Shown: positions 21,558 to 31,431, numbered from the stretch's first letter. The stretch: 46,890 nucleotides of DNA from Proteiniphilum sp. (GCA_011620695.1 WOYT01000104.1:1-46890), one strand, 5' to 3'. Notes: generated by a model not told the origin, from the sequence alone. Program-made: numbers and translations.

Positions 21558-22550
21558 TTATCTCTTCACCTTGATCAGCAGGATGCCCACCAACGTCCAG
21601 AAAATCTCCCGGATACGCTTGCAGAGACTCACAAAGACACCATAAGAGAGCGGTAGCGAGAGGATGCCGAAGACGATGACGATGCCCCCTTCGCGGGAAC
21701 CCATCTGCATGGGCATAAAAAAGAGAATGTTCCCGATCAGTGACTGGATCGACTCAATCAGCACACTCTGTCCAAAGGTAATTGGATGACCCACAGCCTG
21801 CATCATCAGGATCACCTCCAGGCACAGAAAGAAACGGGTAAAAACCTCCAGTGAGAGCGAGAGTATAAAATCCTTTTTGCGGTTGCGGTAAAGATCGGCG
21901 ATCAGTGAATCCATCTGGTCAATCTTCTCCTGATTATTTCTGCGGTATGCCCTCAGGCTTTTCCCGATAAAAGGAAGCCTACCACCCAGCATCATCGCCC
22001 TGTCTACCCCACCCCGGGTATAAACCCTGTAAGCCCAAAACAGCAGAAAGAAAGAGGTGGCAGTGGAGAGGATCATACCCAGCTCCACCACATCAGAGAG
22101 TACCGGCACCAAAAAAAGGAGCAGAGGAATGGAAACCATCCAGAAGATGAAGTGAGAGACAAAGTGCATCATGGTGGAGAGTAGCACAGATGAGGTAGCC
22201 CGCTGAATACCGAGAGTGGACTGCAACTCGATGATCTTATAGGGTTCGCCGCCCATCAATCCGAAAGGGGTGATATAGTTGATGGCAAAACCGCTGATCA
22301 CCAGCTTGAATAGTCGCAGGAAGCCGATATTCTTTGTCTCCTCACTTCCATCCTGCAGGATGATGTAGAAAGAGTAGGTGTTGAGCAGGTAAACCGGCAC
22401 CCAGAGTCCGATGATAAGGATGAACCACCAGCCGGTCTGGCGGATATCATGCAGGATATTGTCGATCCCGGTTTTATATATCATGAAGCCCAGTGCCAGG
22501 GCACCGAGCAAGAAAAATACATTCTGAGCTATCTTCGCTTTTTTTGCCAT
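21558..22550 (-). CDS. Lysylphosphatidylglycerol synthase TM region / UPF0104-type flippase-like membrane protein
   Basis: Multi-TM; GLMGGEPYKIIEL motif typical of the family. Confidence 0.8.
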   Translation of the reverse strand: MAKKAKIAQNVFFLLGALALGFMIYKTGIDNILHDIRQTGWWFILIIGLWVPVYLLNTYSFYIILQDGSEETKNIGFLRLFKLVISGFAINYITPFGLMGGEPYKIIELQSTLGIQRATSSVLLSTMMHFVSHFIFWMVSIPLLLFLVPVLSDVVELGMILSTATSFFLLFWAYRVYTRGGVDRAMMLGGRLPFIGKSLRAYRRNNQEKIDQMDSLIADLYRNRKKDFILSLSLEVFTRFFLCLEVILMMQAVGHPITFGQSVLIESIQSLIGNILFFMPMQMGSREGGIVIVFGILSLPLSYGVFVSLCKRIREIFWTLVGILLIKVKR

Positions 22551-22645
22551 ATGGGAGCGATTCGTACACAACTGTGGCCCGTTACGTGTAGTATCAGATC
22601 ACAAAAATAGGGCTATTTCGTGAAAAAAGGGTATGAATCACCAAA

Positions 22646-23731
22646 TTATTTCCGGAATGGGGGCTTCACCACCACCGCTTTCAGCATTCTGTTGCGCACG
22701 CTCACGAAAATCTCTGAACCGGGGGTAGCATACGCCGGTTTCAGGTATCCCATGCCAATTCCTGTTTTCAACACAGGGGAGAGGGTTCCCGAGGTGACCA
22801 CCCCGATCGGTTGTCCATCACTGTTTGTTATCTCATAACCCTGACGGGGTATTCCTTTATCGGTCAGCTGAAAACAGGATAGCTTGCGGGAGACACCCTC
22901 TACTTTCTCTCTCTCCAGGACCTCACGTCCAATGAACGGTTTCTCCGGGGTGAACCGGGTGATCCATCCCAATCCAGCCTGCAGGGGAGTGGTGGAATCG
23001 TCCAGATCATTGCCGTAGAGGCAGAAGCCCATCTCCAGGCGGAGGGTATCACGTGCGCCCAAACCTACCGGCTTGATGCCAAAGGGTGCTCCCGCATCGA
23101 AGAGTGCATCCCATATCTTTTTCCCTTCTTCGGGATAGAAATACAGTTCGAAGCCACCGGCACCGGTATATCCTGTATTGGAAATGATGACATTCTCCAC
23201 ACCGGCGAAACGGGCAGTAACGAATGAATAGTAAGGGATGGATGAGAGATCAGCTGTGGTGAGTTTCTGCATCGTCTCCAGGGCACGGGGTCCCTGCACG
23301 GCCAATTGCGCCATATGGTCGGATGCGTTCTCCAGTTCAGCCCCCATCCGATTGTGTTGTATGCACCACTCCCAATCTTTATCAATATTCGCGGCGTTAA
23401 CCACCAGGAGGTATTTCTCCGGTTCGTATTGATAAACGATGAAATCGTCCACAATTCCACCCTGCTCATTCACAAAACAGCTGTATTGAGCCTTTCCGGG
23501 CTGCAACCGTGAAGCATCGTTGCTGGCAATCATCTGCAGGAAAGAAAGTGCCTGGGGACCTTTCACCCAAAACTCACCCATGTGCGACACATCAAACACA
23601 CCCACTGCATTCACCACCGTGAGATGTTCATCTATAATCCCTGAATACTCGATGGGCATGTTGTAGCCTGCAAACTCATGCATCTTTGCGCCCAAAGCAA
23701 TGTGCAGATCGGTAAAAGGCGTTGTCTTCAT
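22646..23731 (-). CDS. gcvT: Glycine cleavage system aminomethyltransferase GcvT
   Basis: [52 protein letters not shown]. Confidence 0.97.
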   Translation of the reverse strand: MKTTPFTDLHIALGAKMHEFAGYNMPIEYSGIIDEHLTVVNAVGVFDVSHMGEFWVKGPQALSFLQMIASNDASRLQPGKAQYSCFVNEQGGIVDDFIVYQYEPEKYLLVVNAANIDKDWEWCIQHNRMGAELENASDHMAQLAVQGPRALETMQKLTTADLSSIPYYSFVTARFAGVENVIISNTGYTGAGGFELYFYPEEGKKIWDALFDAGAPFGIKPVGLGARDTLRLEMGFCLYGNDLDDSTTPLQAGLGWITRFTPEKPFIGREVLEREKVEGVSRKLSCFQLTDKGIPRQGYEITNSDGQPIGVVTSGTLSPVLKTGIGMGYLKPAYATPGSEIFVSVRNRMLKAVVVKPPFRK

Positions 23732-23754
23732 ATTTGTATCGGATTTCATTTATT

Positions 23755-24987
23755 TTACAGTGATGCCTCTTTGGCAACCAGCTCTGCAATTTTCACAATC
23801 ACCTCTGCAGCTTTCCGGAGTGATGGAACGGGCAGGAATTCATAGCGACCGTGAAAATTCATCCCGCCGGCAAAGATGTTTGGACAGGGAAGTCCCATGA
23901 AAGAGAGACGGGCACCGTCGGTACCACCGCGAATCGGCTTGATGTCTGGCTTTATGCCAACCGACTCCATGGCCCGGGAGGCATAATCTACAACAAACAT
24001 CATCGGCTCCACTTTCTCCTTCATGTTGTAGTACTGATCTTTCATTTCCAGTGACAAACGGTTTTCGTACTGACCATTCAGTCGCTCCACCAGATCATTC
24101 ATCAGCTGCTTTCGCGACTCGAATTTCACTCTGTCGTGATCACGGATGATGAAAGAGACCATCGCCTCATCCACTGTACCGTTAATGCCGATCAGATGGA
24201 AGAATCCTTCATAGCCCTCGGTCTGCTCTGGCCGTTCCTGCTCGGGCAACAGTGACACCAGCTCATTGGCGACATGGAGGGCATTGATCATCTTACCCTT
24301 TGCATATCCGGGATGCACGTTACGCCCCCGGATCGCTATCTTCGCTGAGGCGGCGTTGAAGTTCTCATACTCCAGCTCACCCAGCTCACTGCCATCCATC
24401 GTGTAGGCCCACTGAGCACCGAATTTAGCGACATCAAACTTATCGGCACCTCTGCCAATCTCCTCGTCGGGGGTGAAAGCAATGCGTATTGTTCCGTGTT
24501 CAATCTCAGGGTGATCAACCAGATACTGCATGGCGGTCATGATCTCCGCGATACCTGCTTTATCGTCTGCTCCCAGCAGTGTGTTCCCGTCGGTGACAAT
24601 CAGATCCTCCCCCTTGTGGTGCAGTAACTCCGGGAAGTCAGAGGGTGAAAGTACCAGGTTATTCACCTTATTGAGAAGGATATCCTCGCCGTCATAGGCT
24701 TTTACGATGCGTGGGTTCACGTTTGCTCCGCTCATATCCGGGCTGGTATCAAAGTGGGCAATGAAACCGATCACCGGCACCTCTTTCTGTGTGTTGGAGG
24801 GCAGGGTAGCCATCAGGTAACAGTTGTCGTCGAGATTCACATCGGTGAGTCCCATCCCGAGGGCTTCTTTCTCTACCTCCCTGGCCAGGTTGAACTGTTT
24901 CTGCGTACTGGGAGTCTGTGTGCTGTTTTCATCCGATTGCGTATCGATGCGTGCATACTTGATAAACCGGTCTACTATATCCATCAT
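23755..24987 (-). CDS. pepT: Peptidase T (tripeptide aminopeptidase)
   Basis: [65 protein letters not shown]. Confidence 0.97.
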   Translation of the reverse strand: MMDIVDRFIKYARIDTQSDENSTQTPSTQKQFNLAREVEKEALGMGLTDVNLDDNCYLMATLPSNTQKEVPVIGFIAHFDTSPDMSGANVNPRIVKAYDGEDILLNKVNNLVLSPSDFPELLHHKGEDLIVTDGNTLLGADDKAGIAEIMTAMQYLVDHPEIEHGTIRIAFTPDEEIGRGADKFDVAKFGAQWAYTMDGSELGELEYENFNAASAKIAIRGRNVHPGYAKGKMINALHVANELVSLLPEQERPEQTEGYEGFFHLIGINGTVDEAMVSFIIRDHDRVKFESRKQLMNDLVERLNGQYENRLSLEMKDQYYNMKEKVEPMMFVVDYASRAMESVGIKPDIKPIRGGTDGARLSFMGLPCPNIFAGGMNFHGRYEFLPVPSLRKAAEVIVKIAELVAKEASL

Positions 24988-25077
24988 GATCTCTTGATAT
25001 GATTTTTTCCGCGTTAAAGGATTGTTATTCGTACAAAGATAAAAAAAGGGGCTGAAACGCAAAAATCAATTTCATCC

Positions 25078-25108
25078 TTTTGTATCTAAATAAAAAGCTG
25101 TATCTTTG
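25078..25108 (+). promoter_or_regulatory. Bacteroidota housekeeping promoter for the SRP RNA (TTTG-N19-TATCTTTG)
   Basis: -33 TTTG at 25078-25081 and -7 TATCTTTG at 25101-25108, spacing 19. Confidence 0.8.
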
Positions 25109-25113
25109 CACGA

Positions 25114-25209
25114 GGGTAAGTCCTATACGGCCAGCTCCCATTGAATCCCCCAGGTCTTGACCGAAGCAAGGGTATTTGGTTGTAGCGGCGCGATATAGAT
25201 CGCTTACCC
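25114..25209 (+). ncRNA. ffs: Bacterial signal recognition particle RNA (4.5S-type)
   Basis: Closing helix GGGUAAG/CUUACCC, inner CUAUA/UAUAG, domain IV core CAGGUC-N6-GAAGCA; followed by T7 tract. Confidence 0.9.
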
Positions 25210-25230
25210 TTTTTTTATGTCATAACAATA

Positions 25231-25263
25231 AAACCCCTTCTACCGTGATTGGTGAAGGGGTTT
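25231..25263. terminator. Bidirectional-looking terminator hairpin AAACCCCTTC...GAAGGGGTTT
   Basis: 10-bp perfect inverted repeat between SRP RNA (+) and doxX (-). Confidence 0.75.
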
Positions 25264-25288
25264 GTTGTTCACAGGATGAGCTGTTCAC

Positions 25289-25705
25289 TTATGCCAGCTT
25301 AGGCAAAAGTCTGGCGTCGAGCGAGTAGCGGCCGGCACCGATCAGGATGGCTCCGGTAAAGACAATCAACAGATCGAGGGCATGTCCAAACACCATGAAA
25401 TCATCGCCGGCAGCCAGGTGTGTAGCCAGTGCCACCACCATGGTACCGGTCAGCATCAAGGCGGCAGGACGAAACAAGAGTCCAAGGGCAAACAGTGCGC
25501 CCCCTATTGCTTCAGCTACTGCTGCCAGGAACCCCCAGAAAGCAGGTGCAAAATTGATTCCAAAGATCGACATACTGCCTCCGATGTATGTCCACATCTC
25601 TACACCACCTGTCAGCTTGGGTATGCCATGCAGGAAGATGGAAATACCGATCCCCGCTCTCAAAATCAACCATCCCAGTTGTAAAAGTTCTTCTTTCTTA
25701 CGCAT
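25289..25705 (-). CDS. DoxX family membrane protein
   Basis: LGWLILRAGIGISIFLHGIPKL; about 138 aa, four TM. Confidence 0.9.
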   Translation of the reverse strand: MRKKEELLQLGWLILRAGIGISIFLHGIPKLTGGVEMWTYIGGSMSIFGINFAPAFWGFLAAVAEAIGGALFALGLLFRPAALMLTGTMVVALATHLAAGDDFMVFGHALDLLIVFTGAILIGAGRYSLDARLLPKLA

Positions 25706-25812
25706 ACTTTGTGAAATTATTTTGTAACCCAAACAGCTTTTCCAATTGAGGTCACATGGTTCAATATTTGTTTTTAAGTTATCAGCTAAACCGATTTTCC
25801 GGATGAATTGTT

Positions 25813-25820
25813 TATCTTTG
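25813..25820 (+). promoter_or_regulatory. Candidate -7 box TATCTTTG upstream of the sulfatase maturase
   Basis: Exact TAnnTTTG match 20 bp upstream of ATG. Confidence 0.5.
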
Positions 25821-25839
25821 GATCATAAATAAAATCGAT

Positions 25840-27075
25840 ATGTCAACATTTGCCCCTTTCGCCAAACCGATGTACGTGATGCTGAAGCCGGTAGGGTCCA
25901 AGTGCAATCTCAACTGCGACTACTGCTACTATCTGGAAAAGGCGAATCTCTTTCCAAAGAAGAACAACCAGGTGATGAGCGAAGAGCTCCTCGAACGGTT
26001 CACCAAACAATACATTGAATCACAGACTCAGCCACAGGTGATGTTCACCTGGCATGGCGGTGAGACGTTGATGCGCCCCCTCTCATTCTACAAAAAAGCG
26101 CTTGCGTTTCAAAAAAAATATGCCGGTGGGCGCCAGATCGATAACTCGATACAGACCAACGGGACACTGCTGAACGATGAGTGGTGTGCCTTCTTCAAGG
26201 AGAATAACTTCCTGGTGGGAATATCGATCGACGGACCTCAGGAGTTTCACGATGAGTACCGTCTTGACAAGATGGGACGGCCCTCCTTTCACCGGGTCAT
26301 GCGGGGTATCAATCTACTGAAAAAGCATGGGGTGGAGTTCAACTGCCTGGCGGTGGTGAACGACTACAACGTGGATTACCCGCTGGAGTTCTATCACTTC
26401 TTCAAGGAGATCGACTGCCGTTACATTCAGTTCACCCCCATCGTGGAGCGGATCCGCAAAACAGATTCACCGCTAAAGCTGGCCACGGCAGCAGATAATG
26501 AAGAGAAGGTGGAACTGGCACCCTTTACGGTGCCTGCAGATAAGTGGGGAAAGTTCCTCTGCGATCTTTTTGATGAATGGATCAAGGAGGATGTGGGTAA
26601 GTTTTTTATTCAGATCTTCGATGCAACGCTGGCTAATTGGGTTGGCGAGCAGCCGGGTGTTTGTACCATGGCAAAGAGATGTGGTCATGCAGGTGTGATG
26701 GAGTTCAACGGAGATGTCTATTCGTGCGACCACTTCGTCTTTCCTGAATACAAACTGGGGAATATCTACAGCACTCCACTCGCATCGCTCATGTACTCGG
26801 AGCAACAACTCACCTTCGGCAATGACAAGTTCGACACCCTACCGCAACAATGCCGCGAATGCGACATGCTCTTCACCTGTTACGGAGAGTGTCCCAAGAA
26901 CCGGTTTATCCGTGACAAGTATGGCAACAAAGGGTTAAACTATCTCTGCAGCGGATATTATCGGTATTATAAACATGTGGCACCCTACATGGATTTTATG
27001 AAGCAGGAGTTGCTTGCAGGACGTCCACCGGCCAATGTGATGGAATGGGCAGGTAACAGGCGGGGCAAAAGGTAA
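25840..27075 (+). CDS. chuR: Anaerobic sulfatase-maturating radical SAM/SPASM enzyme (ChuR/anSME type)
   Basis: CNLNCDYCYYLEKANLF radical SAM motif, TWHGGETLMRPLSFYKKA, SPASM cysteines; closely resembles recalled Bacteroides ChuR. Confidence 0.93.
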   Translation: MSTFAPFAKPMYVMLKPVGSKCNLNCDYCYYLEKANLFPKKNNQVMSEELLERFTKQYIESQTQPQVMFTWHGGETLMRPLSFYKKALAFQKKYAGGRQIDNSIQTNGTLLNDEWCAFFKENNFLVGISIDGPQEFHDEYRLDKMGRPSFHRVMRGINLLKKHGVEFNCLAVVNDYNVDYPLEFYHFFKEIDCRYIQFTPIVERIRKTDSPLKLATAADNEEKVELAPFTVPADKWGKFLCDLFDEWIKEDVGKFFIQIFDATLANWVGEQPGVCTMAKRCGHAGVMEFNGDVYSCDHFVFPEYKLGNIYSTPLASLMYSEQQLTFGNDKFDTLPQQCRECDMLFTCYGECPKNRFIRDKYGNKGLNYLCSGYYRYYKHVAPYMDFMKQELLAGRPPANVMEWAGNRRGKR

Positions 27076-27094
27076 CAGCCAGGGATGAAACCAC

Positions 27095-27132
27095 AAAAAA
27101 AACCGAACCACGGGTAGTGATTCGGTTTTTTT
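27095..27132. terminator. Convergent terminator, A-rich/CCGAA...TTCGG/T-rich hairpin
   Basis: Inverted repeat AAAAAAACCGAA...TTCGGTTTTTTT between convergent genes. Confidence 0.75.
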
Positions 27133-27148
27133 CATGGTCAGTGAGCGC

Positions 27149-27610
27149 CTATTGATTCTGGCCCTGACGGGCAGAATAGCTGATCTTCAGCGCATAGGCC
27201 TGTCGCAGCGCCTGCTTCACATCGGTGATGTATTGCATACGTGTCTCCTCATCGGCCTTGATCGATACAGTCATCAACGGTTGATCAGCTTCATTCATAC
27301 TCGCCTTTTCCTGGGCGATGTAATCCTGAATCTCCGACACCTCCGCGAACCGGTCGTTCAGCTGCATCCGCGTACCGGTTCCCAGACGTTCATCCATCGG
27401 GGGACCGATATTGATATAGGTCACCAGTGACTTCTTCTCCAGTTTCTGTACTTCGGACGCTGTGGGCAGTTTTATCCGCACCATCAGCGTCTCAGAACGC
27501 ATGGTGGTGGTCACCATAAAGAAGAACAGAATGGCGAATACAATATCGGGCATCGACGAAGAGTTCAATGCAGGCATCTCTTTCTTTCCACCCTTATTAA
27601 ATTTTCCCAT
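27149..27610 (-). CDS. ExbD/TolR family biopolymer transport protein (paralog 2)
   Basis: MPALNSSSMPDIVFAILFFFMVTTTMR with conserved TM Asp. Confidence 0.9.
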   Translation of the reverse strand: MGKFNKGGKKEMPALNSSSMPDIVFAILFFFMVTTTMRSETLMVRIKLPTASEVQKLEKKSLVTYINIGPPMDERLGTGTRMQLNDRFAEVSEIQDYIAQEKASMNEADQPLMTVSIKADEETRMQYITDVKQALRQAYALKISYSARQGQNQ

Positions 27611-27611
27611 G

Positions 27612-28241
27612 TTATTGTCCTCCGTAGTTTTTGGGTTCTGCCTCAGAAATACGCTGAGGATAGAGATCGTTGATCTGATTCTTCTGATCTTCTGTCAACT
27701 CATCGTATGAGGTGTTGAAATATTTCCGGGCTCCTTCCTCTCTCAGCTCATTGTAGGCACGCACGACCTCGTTCTGTACAGCGATATACATCTTGTAGCT
27801 GGTGGTGGCATCGTTCTGAATGGAAATCACATGCTGATCCGTTACCGGCACGATGCCGATGGGCGGACCAAAATCTTTCTCTGTCAATTCCGGAAGCTGT
27901 TCACTGTTTGAAGTGTTGAGTACAAATTCCTTTACTTTATCTTTTAAAGGAACTTTCCCTCCTGCTCCACGCAACTCTTCCACTGTAGCGTACCATTCAC
28001 TGCTCATCTGGTTCTGTACCATGGTCTCGTTCCGGGAGTTCACCAGTACCACCAACAGGTTTCTGCGCTGCACCTCTTGCGAAGTCTGTTCCTCGCTTTG
28101 TGGTGGTGGTGGTAAACGGCGAGCCAACCCGGAATCTACGTCCATATTGGATACCAACAGGAAGAAAGTCAGCAACAGGAAAGAAATGTCCGCCATTGAA
28201 CTTGCGTTGAGTGCCGGAACTTTTCTAGATGTTTTTGCCAT
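27612..28241 (-). CDS. ExbD/TolR family biopolymer transport protein (paralog 1, longer)
   Basis: VPALNASSMADISFLLLTFFLLVSNMDVD with conserved TM Asp; 209 aa. Confidence 0.9.
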   Translation of the reverse strand: MAKTSRKVPALNASSMADISFLLLTFFLLVSNMDVDSGLARRLPPPPQSEEQTSQEVQRRNLLVVLVNSRNETMVQNQMSSEWYATVEELRGAGGKVPLKDKVKEFVLNTSNSEQLPELTEKDFGPPIGIVPVTDQHVISIQNDATTSYKMYIAVQNEVVRAYNELREEGARKYFNTSYDELTEDQKNQINDLYPQRISEAEPKNYGGQ

Positions 28242-28277
28242 AAAATAAACCTTTCTTTTTAATGTTCTCGCTGCCGG

Positions 28278-28757
28278 TTAGGCTTTTCTTTTGAAAAGGG
28301 GCAGTATCAAAATAGCAAGAAACGTGAGCGCGAGTAAGACATAGGAGCTATAAAGCCACATATCGGTCAGTTTCAATGTCGCCGGTCTGTTGTCGGGCCC
28401 ATCGTAACCGGGGATATTGAGCCGTGTACCATCACCGATCGAATAGGTGATCAGCAACAGCGCTGCAATACCCACCACCGCGAGCAATCCGCCCAATGCT
28501 TTTCGGGGACTCTCTTTCAACTGTTTGATGAAAGAGGTGAGTGCAAAGAGTAAAAGCACCACGATGGTAATCCCCAGGAGGAAATAGCCCCAATACAATA
28601 CCAGGTCAGTAAACCTGGGCTGACTCATGTCGGCAGCAATCTTTTCATGCCCCGGTACCTGCCCTCCCAGGTAGAACAACGCCATCACCCCTATAGATAT
28701 CAGGACACCTATAATGAGAGCGGTCTTGGAGGTTCTGTGAATTTTCGTAACAGCCAT
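28278..28757 (-). CDS. Uncharacterised membrane protein (about 4 TM) within ExbB/ExbD operon
   Basis: 159 aa, four hydrophobic segments, same strand, tightly spaced between ExbB and ExbD genes. Confidence 0.8.
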   Translation of the reverse strand: MAVTKIHRTSKTALIIGVLISIGVMALFYLGGQVPGHEKIAADMSQPRFTDLVLYWGYFLLGITIVVLLLFALTSFIKQLKESPRKALGGLLAVVGIAALLLITYSIGDGTRLNIPGYDGPDNRPATLKLTDMWLYSSYVLLALTFLAILILPLFKRKA

Positions 28758-28762
28758 ATTTC

Positions 28763-29566
28763 TTACAAGTTTTTGTATTTAACGTTGTATTTGATCACCA
28801 TATCCAGGAATTTGATCGAAGCATCTTCCATCTTGTTGAGGATGCCTTCCATCTTACTGAGGATATAGTTGTAGATCACCTGCAGGATCAGAGCCACGAT
28901 CAGACCACCTACTGTGGTGATAAGGGCTACCTTCATACCGCCGGCTACAATCGTCGGGCTCATGTCACCTGCTCTCTGGATATCGTCGAAAGCCTGTACC
29001 ATACCTATTACCGTACCAAGGAATCCGAGTGAAGGGGCAATGGCGATGAAGAGGGTGATCCAGGAGAGGTTTCGCTCCAGCAGACCAGACTGAACACCAC
29101 CATAAGAGACGATGGAACGTTCTACCACGTCGGGACCCTGGTCCAGACGAAGCATACCCTGGTAAACGATCGATGCAACAGGTCCTCTGGTGTTGCGGGC
29201 GATATCCTTGGCCGCCTCTATATCACCTCTATCCAATGCGTCGCCCACTTTGTCGAGCAAAGAATCGGGATCCACATCAGCCAGACTGAGATAGATAATT
29301 CTTTCAAGGCAGAAAGCCAGACCGAGGATCAAAGCAATCATGATCAAGCTCATAAAGCTGGCACCACCTTCTATGAATTTTGTCTTCAGCGCCTGATGAA
29401 ATCCACCATTGGATGTTTCCTCAACTGCCGCAGAAGCGGTTTCAACAGGTGCAGAAACAACCTCTTCTGTTGGTACCTGGGAAGTTGTGTCTTGCGCCAA
29501 AAGAACCGATGACAATCCCACGGACATCATTCCGAAGATTGCTAAAATTGCAAATAACTTTTTCAT
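28763..29566 (-). CDS. MotA/TolQ/ExbB proton channel family protein
   Basis: 267 aa; LFIAIAPSLGFLGTVIGMVQAFDDIQ, ALITTVGGLIVALILQVIYN. Confidence 0.95.
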   Translation of the reverse strand: MKKLFAILAIFGMMSVGLSSVLLAQDTTSQVPTEEVVSAPVETASAAVEETSNGGFHQALKTKFIEGGASFMSLIMIALILGLAFCLERIIYLSLADVDPDSLLDKVGDALDRGDIEAAKDIARNTRGPVASIVYQGMLRLDQGPDVVERSIVSYGGVQSGLLERNLSWITLFIAIAPSLGFLGTVIGMVQAFDDIQRAGDMSPTIVAGGMKVALITTVGGLIVALILQVIYNYILSKMEGILNKMEDASIKFLDMVIKYNVKYKNL

Positions 29567-29687
29567 TGTGCGTTCAAATTTTTGATTAATGATCTTTTAG
29601 TTGTTTTGTGTATTACGTGTTGTTTAATTGGGTTTTCTGTGCAACAGACTGATGAATAAATCTATCTCTTTTTTACATAAAAACTTG

Positions 29688-29775
29688 CGGAGAGAGCGGG
29701 ATTCGAACCCGCGATACACTTTTGGCGCATACACGCTTTCCAGGCGTGCCTCTTCAACCACTCGAGCATCTCTCC
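29688..29775 (-). tRNA. tRNA-Ser (anticodon GGA), CCA not encoded
   Basis: Reverse strand GGAGAGA...CACGC-CUGGAAA-GCGUG, long variable arm, GCGGG-UUCGAAU-CCCGC, UCUCUCC-G. Confidence 0.97.
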
Positions 29776-29914
29776 CTTTGGACTCTTTTCCAAAAACGGG
29801 TGCAAATTACAAAAAATATTTTATTCGCATCCCATTTGGTGGGCAAAATTACTGAATTTATCAATCATATGCTACTCTGATCAGAATTAATTTTAATAAA
29901 AGGTTCTTACACTG

Positions 29915-30718
29915 TCATTTTCCGCCAACAAAGGGCTCAATATCGTTTATCCGGCTAAAAAGGCGGATGGCATTTCGTGTGGTGAGAGCTGCCACCTCCT
30001 GCTCGCTCACCTGCCAGATGAGTGCCAGTTTTTGTGCGACAAAAGAGATAAAGGATGACTCATTTCGCTTGCCTCGATGGGGTACCGGTGCCAGGTAAGG
30101 TGCATCGGTCTCAAGAATCACCTTTTCTCTTGGACAATCGGCAAGGGTTTCAGCCAGGCCGGAATTTTTAAATGTGACCACACCATTGATTCCTACCATG
30201 AAATTCTTCAGGTCGAGAATCTGCTGCAAATCCTGTTTCGATCCACCAAAGCTATGAAAAACACCCCGGAGGCGATTACTGCCCACCCGTTTGATGCCGC
30301 GAATCACCTCATCGAGCGCATTTCTGCAATGAATGGCTACCGGCAGATCATGCTCAATGCTCCATTTCAGCTGCTCTTCAAACACGTGCAATTGCTCCTC
30401 ACGGAGGGAGCTGTCCCAGTAGAGATCGACACCAATCTCCCCTACCGCTACATAACATTCGTTATCCCATTCACCGGCGATCACCTCTAACTGTCTCTGC
30501 CACTCTTTTGTGACACTGGTAGGGTGAAGTCCTATCATCGGGAAAAGAAAACCGGGATTCTGTGTAACCGCGGTCCTGAGAGCTGCAATTGTGGTCTCAT
30601 CAATGTTGGGAAGCAATATCTTCCCCACACCGCTGGTGGCTGCTCTTGACAACACATCAGCAAAATCTGGTTGAAACTCCTCGAGGAAAAGATGAGCATG
30701 GGTGTCAATCAGCATCAT
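29915..30718 (-). CDS. tatD: TatD family hydrolase/deoxyribonuclease
   Basis: LIDTHAHLFLEEF, GEIGVDLYWD, HCRNA, LETDAPYLAPVPHRGKRNES. Confidence 0.96.
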   Translation of the reverse strand: MMLIDTHAHLFLEEFQPDFADVLSRAATSGVGKILLPNIDETTIAALRTAVTQNPGFLFPMIGLHPTSVTKEWQRQLEVIAGEWDNECYVAVGEIGVDLYWDSSLREEQLHVFEEQLKWSIEHDLPVAIHCRNALDEVIRGIKRVGSNRLRGVFHSFGGSKQDLQQILDLKNFMVGINGVVTFKNSGLAETLADCPREKVILETDAPYLAPVPHRGKRNESSFISFVAQKLALIWQVSEQEVAALTTRNAIRLFSRINDIEPFVGGK

Positions 30719-31410
30719 TCCACCATTTCTCCTTTCCTGTAATAGTAAACAATGCCATACCGGCGGTTCAGTTCCAGACGTTTTTCAGCAGGCAGCTCCA
30801 TATGGCTTGTCTCTACTTCATCCCAAATCCGACAAATCAGCTGATCGGCCGTCTCCCTGTAATCAGTGATCTCCCCTAGGATACGATTCGTTGCTTTCTT
30901 ATGCAGCAGCTGGTTCTGGTAAGCCTCCCTGAAAAGCGAATACATCACTTTAACTTTGGCGATGGAGGGGTTGTAGATGGGCACCCCACCCCGGGAGATA
31001 CGTTCGTTTTCACCCTCGATAATCTTCTCCCCCCAGGAGAGAATCTGTTCATGGGTGGTCATATCGGGTACGACCAACTTCTCACTCCCCAGTCCGTAAT
31101 ATGCCAGCTGCTCTTCCTTGATCTCGGCACGGATGACAGAGAGATACAAAACCTGTACAAAGTGAGAGAGGTACATGCGAACATTCTTCATCTTTACGAG
31201 AAACTGCTTGTTGGCCTTTACCTGTAAGGTGTACATCTGCTGATAACGAGCCGACAATCGCTCCAGCCTGGTCAACACCTCTTGCGCTTCGGTAAGCAGC
31301 GCCGGTGAGAGGGGTAATTGTTGAAAGTCGGTTTCTGCAGCTTTCTCTATCAATGTATGCAGTGCCTTGATGCGTGCATTGTCCGTATTGGGTAATCTAC
31401 GATAGGGCAT
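30715..31410 (-). CDS. Conserved-looking hypothetical protein, translationally coupled to tatD
   Basis: 231 aa ORF, ATGA overlap with tatD; no family recognised. Confidence 0.75.
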   Translation of the reverse strand: MPYRRLPNTDNARIKALHTLIEKAAETDFQQLPLSPALLTEAQEVLTRLERLSARYQQMYTLQVKANKQFLVKMKNVRMYLSHFVQVLYLSVIRAEIKEEQLAYYGLGSEKLVVPDMTTHEQILSWGEKIIEGENERISRGGVPIYNPSIAKVKVMYSLFREAYQNQLLHKKATNRILGEITDYRETADQLICRIWDEVETSHMELPAEKRLELNRRYGIVYYYRKGEMVE

Positions 31411-31431
31411 TCCCTTTGTTGCATCTTTTTG

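Noticed and set aside
29632-29648. TTGGGTTTTCTGTGCA resembling a -24/-12 promoter
   Set aside because: GG-GC spacing is one base too short and no plus-strand gene follows.
29876-29885. TCTGATCAGA 10-bp palindrome downstream of tatD
   Set aside because: Short, AT-rich intergenic context, expected by chance; no nearby promoter.
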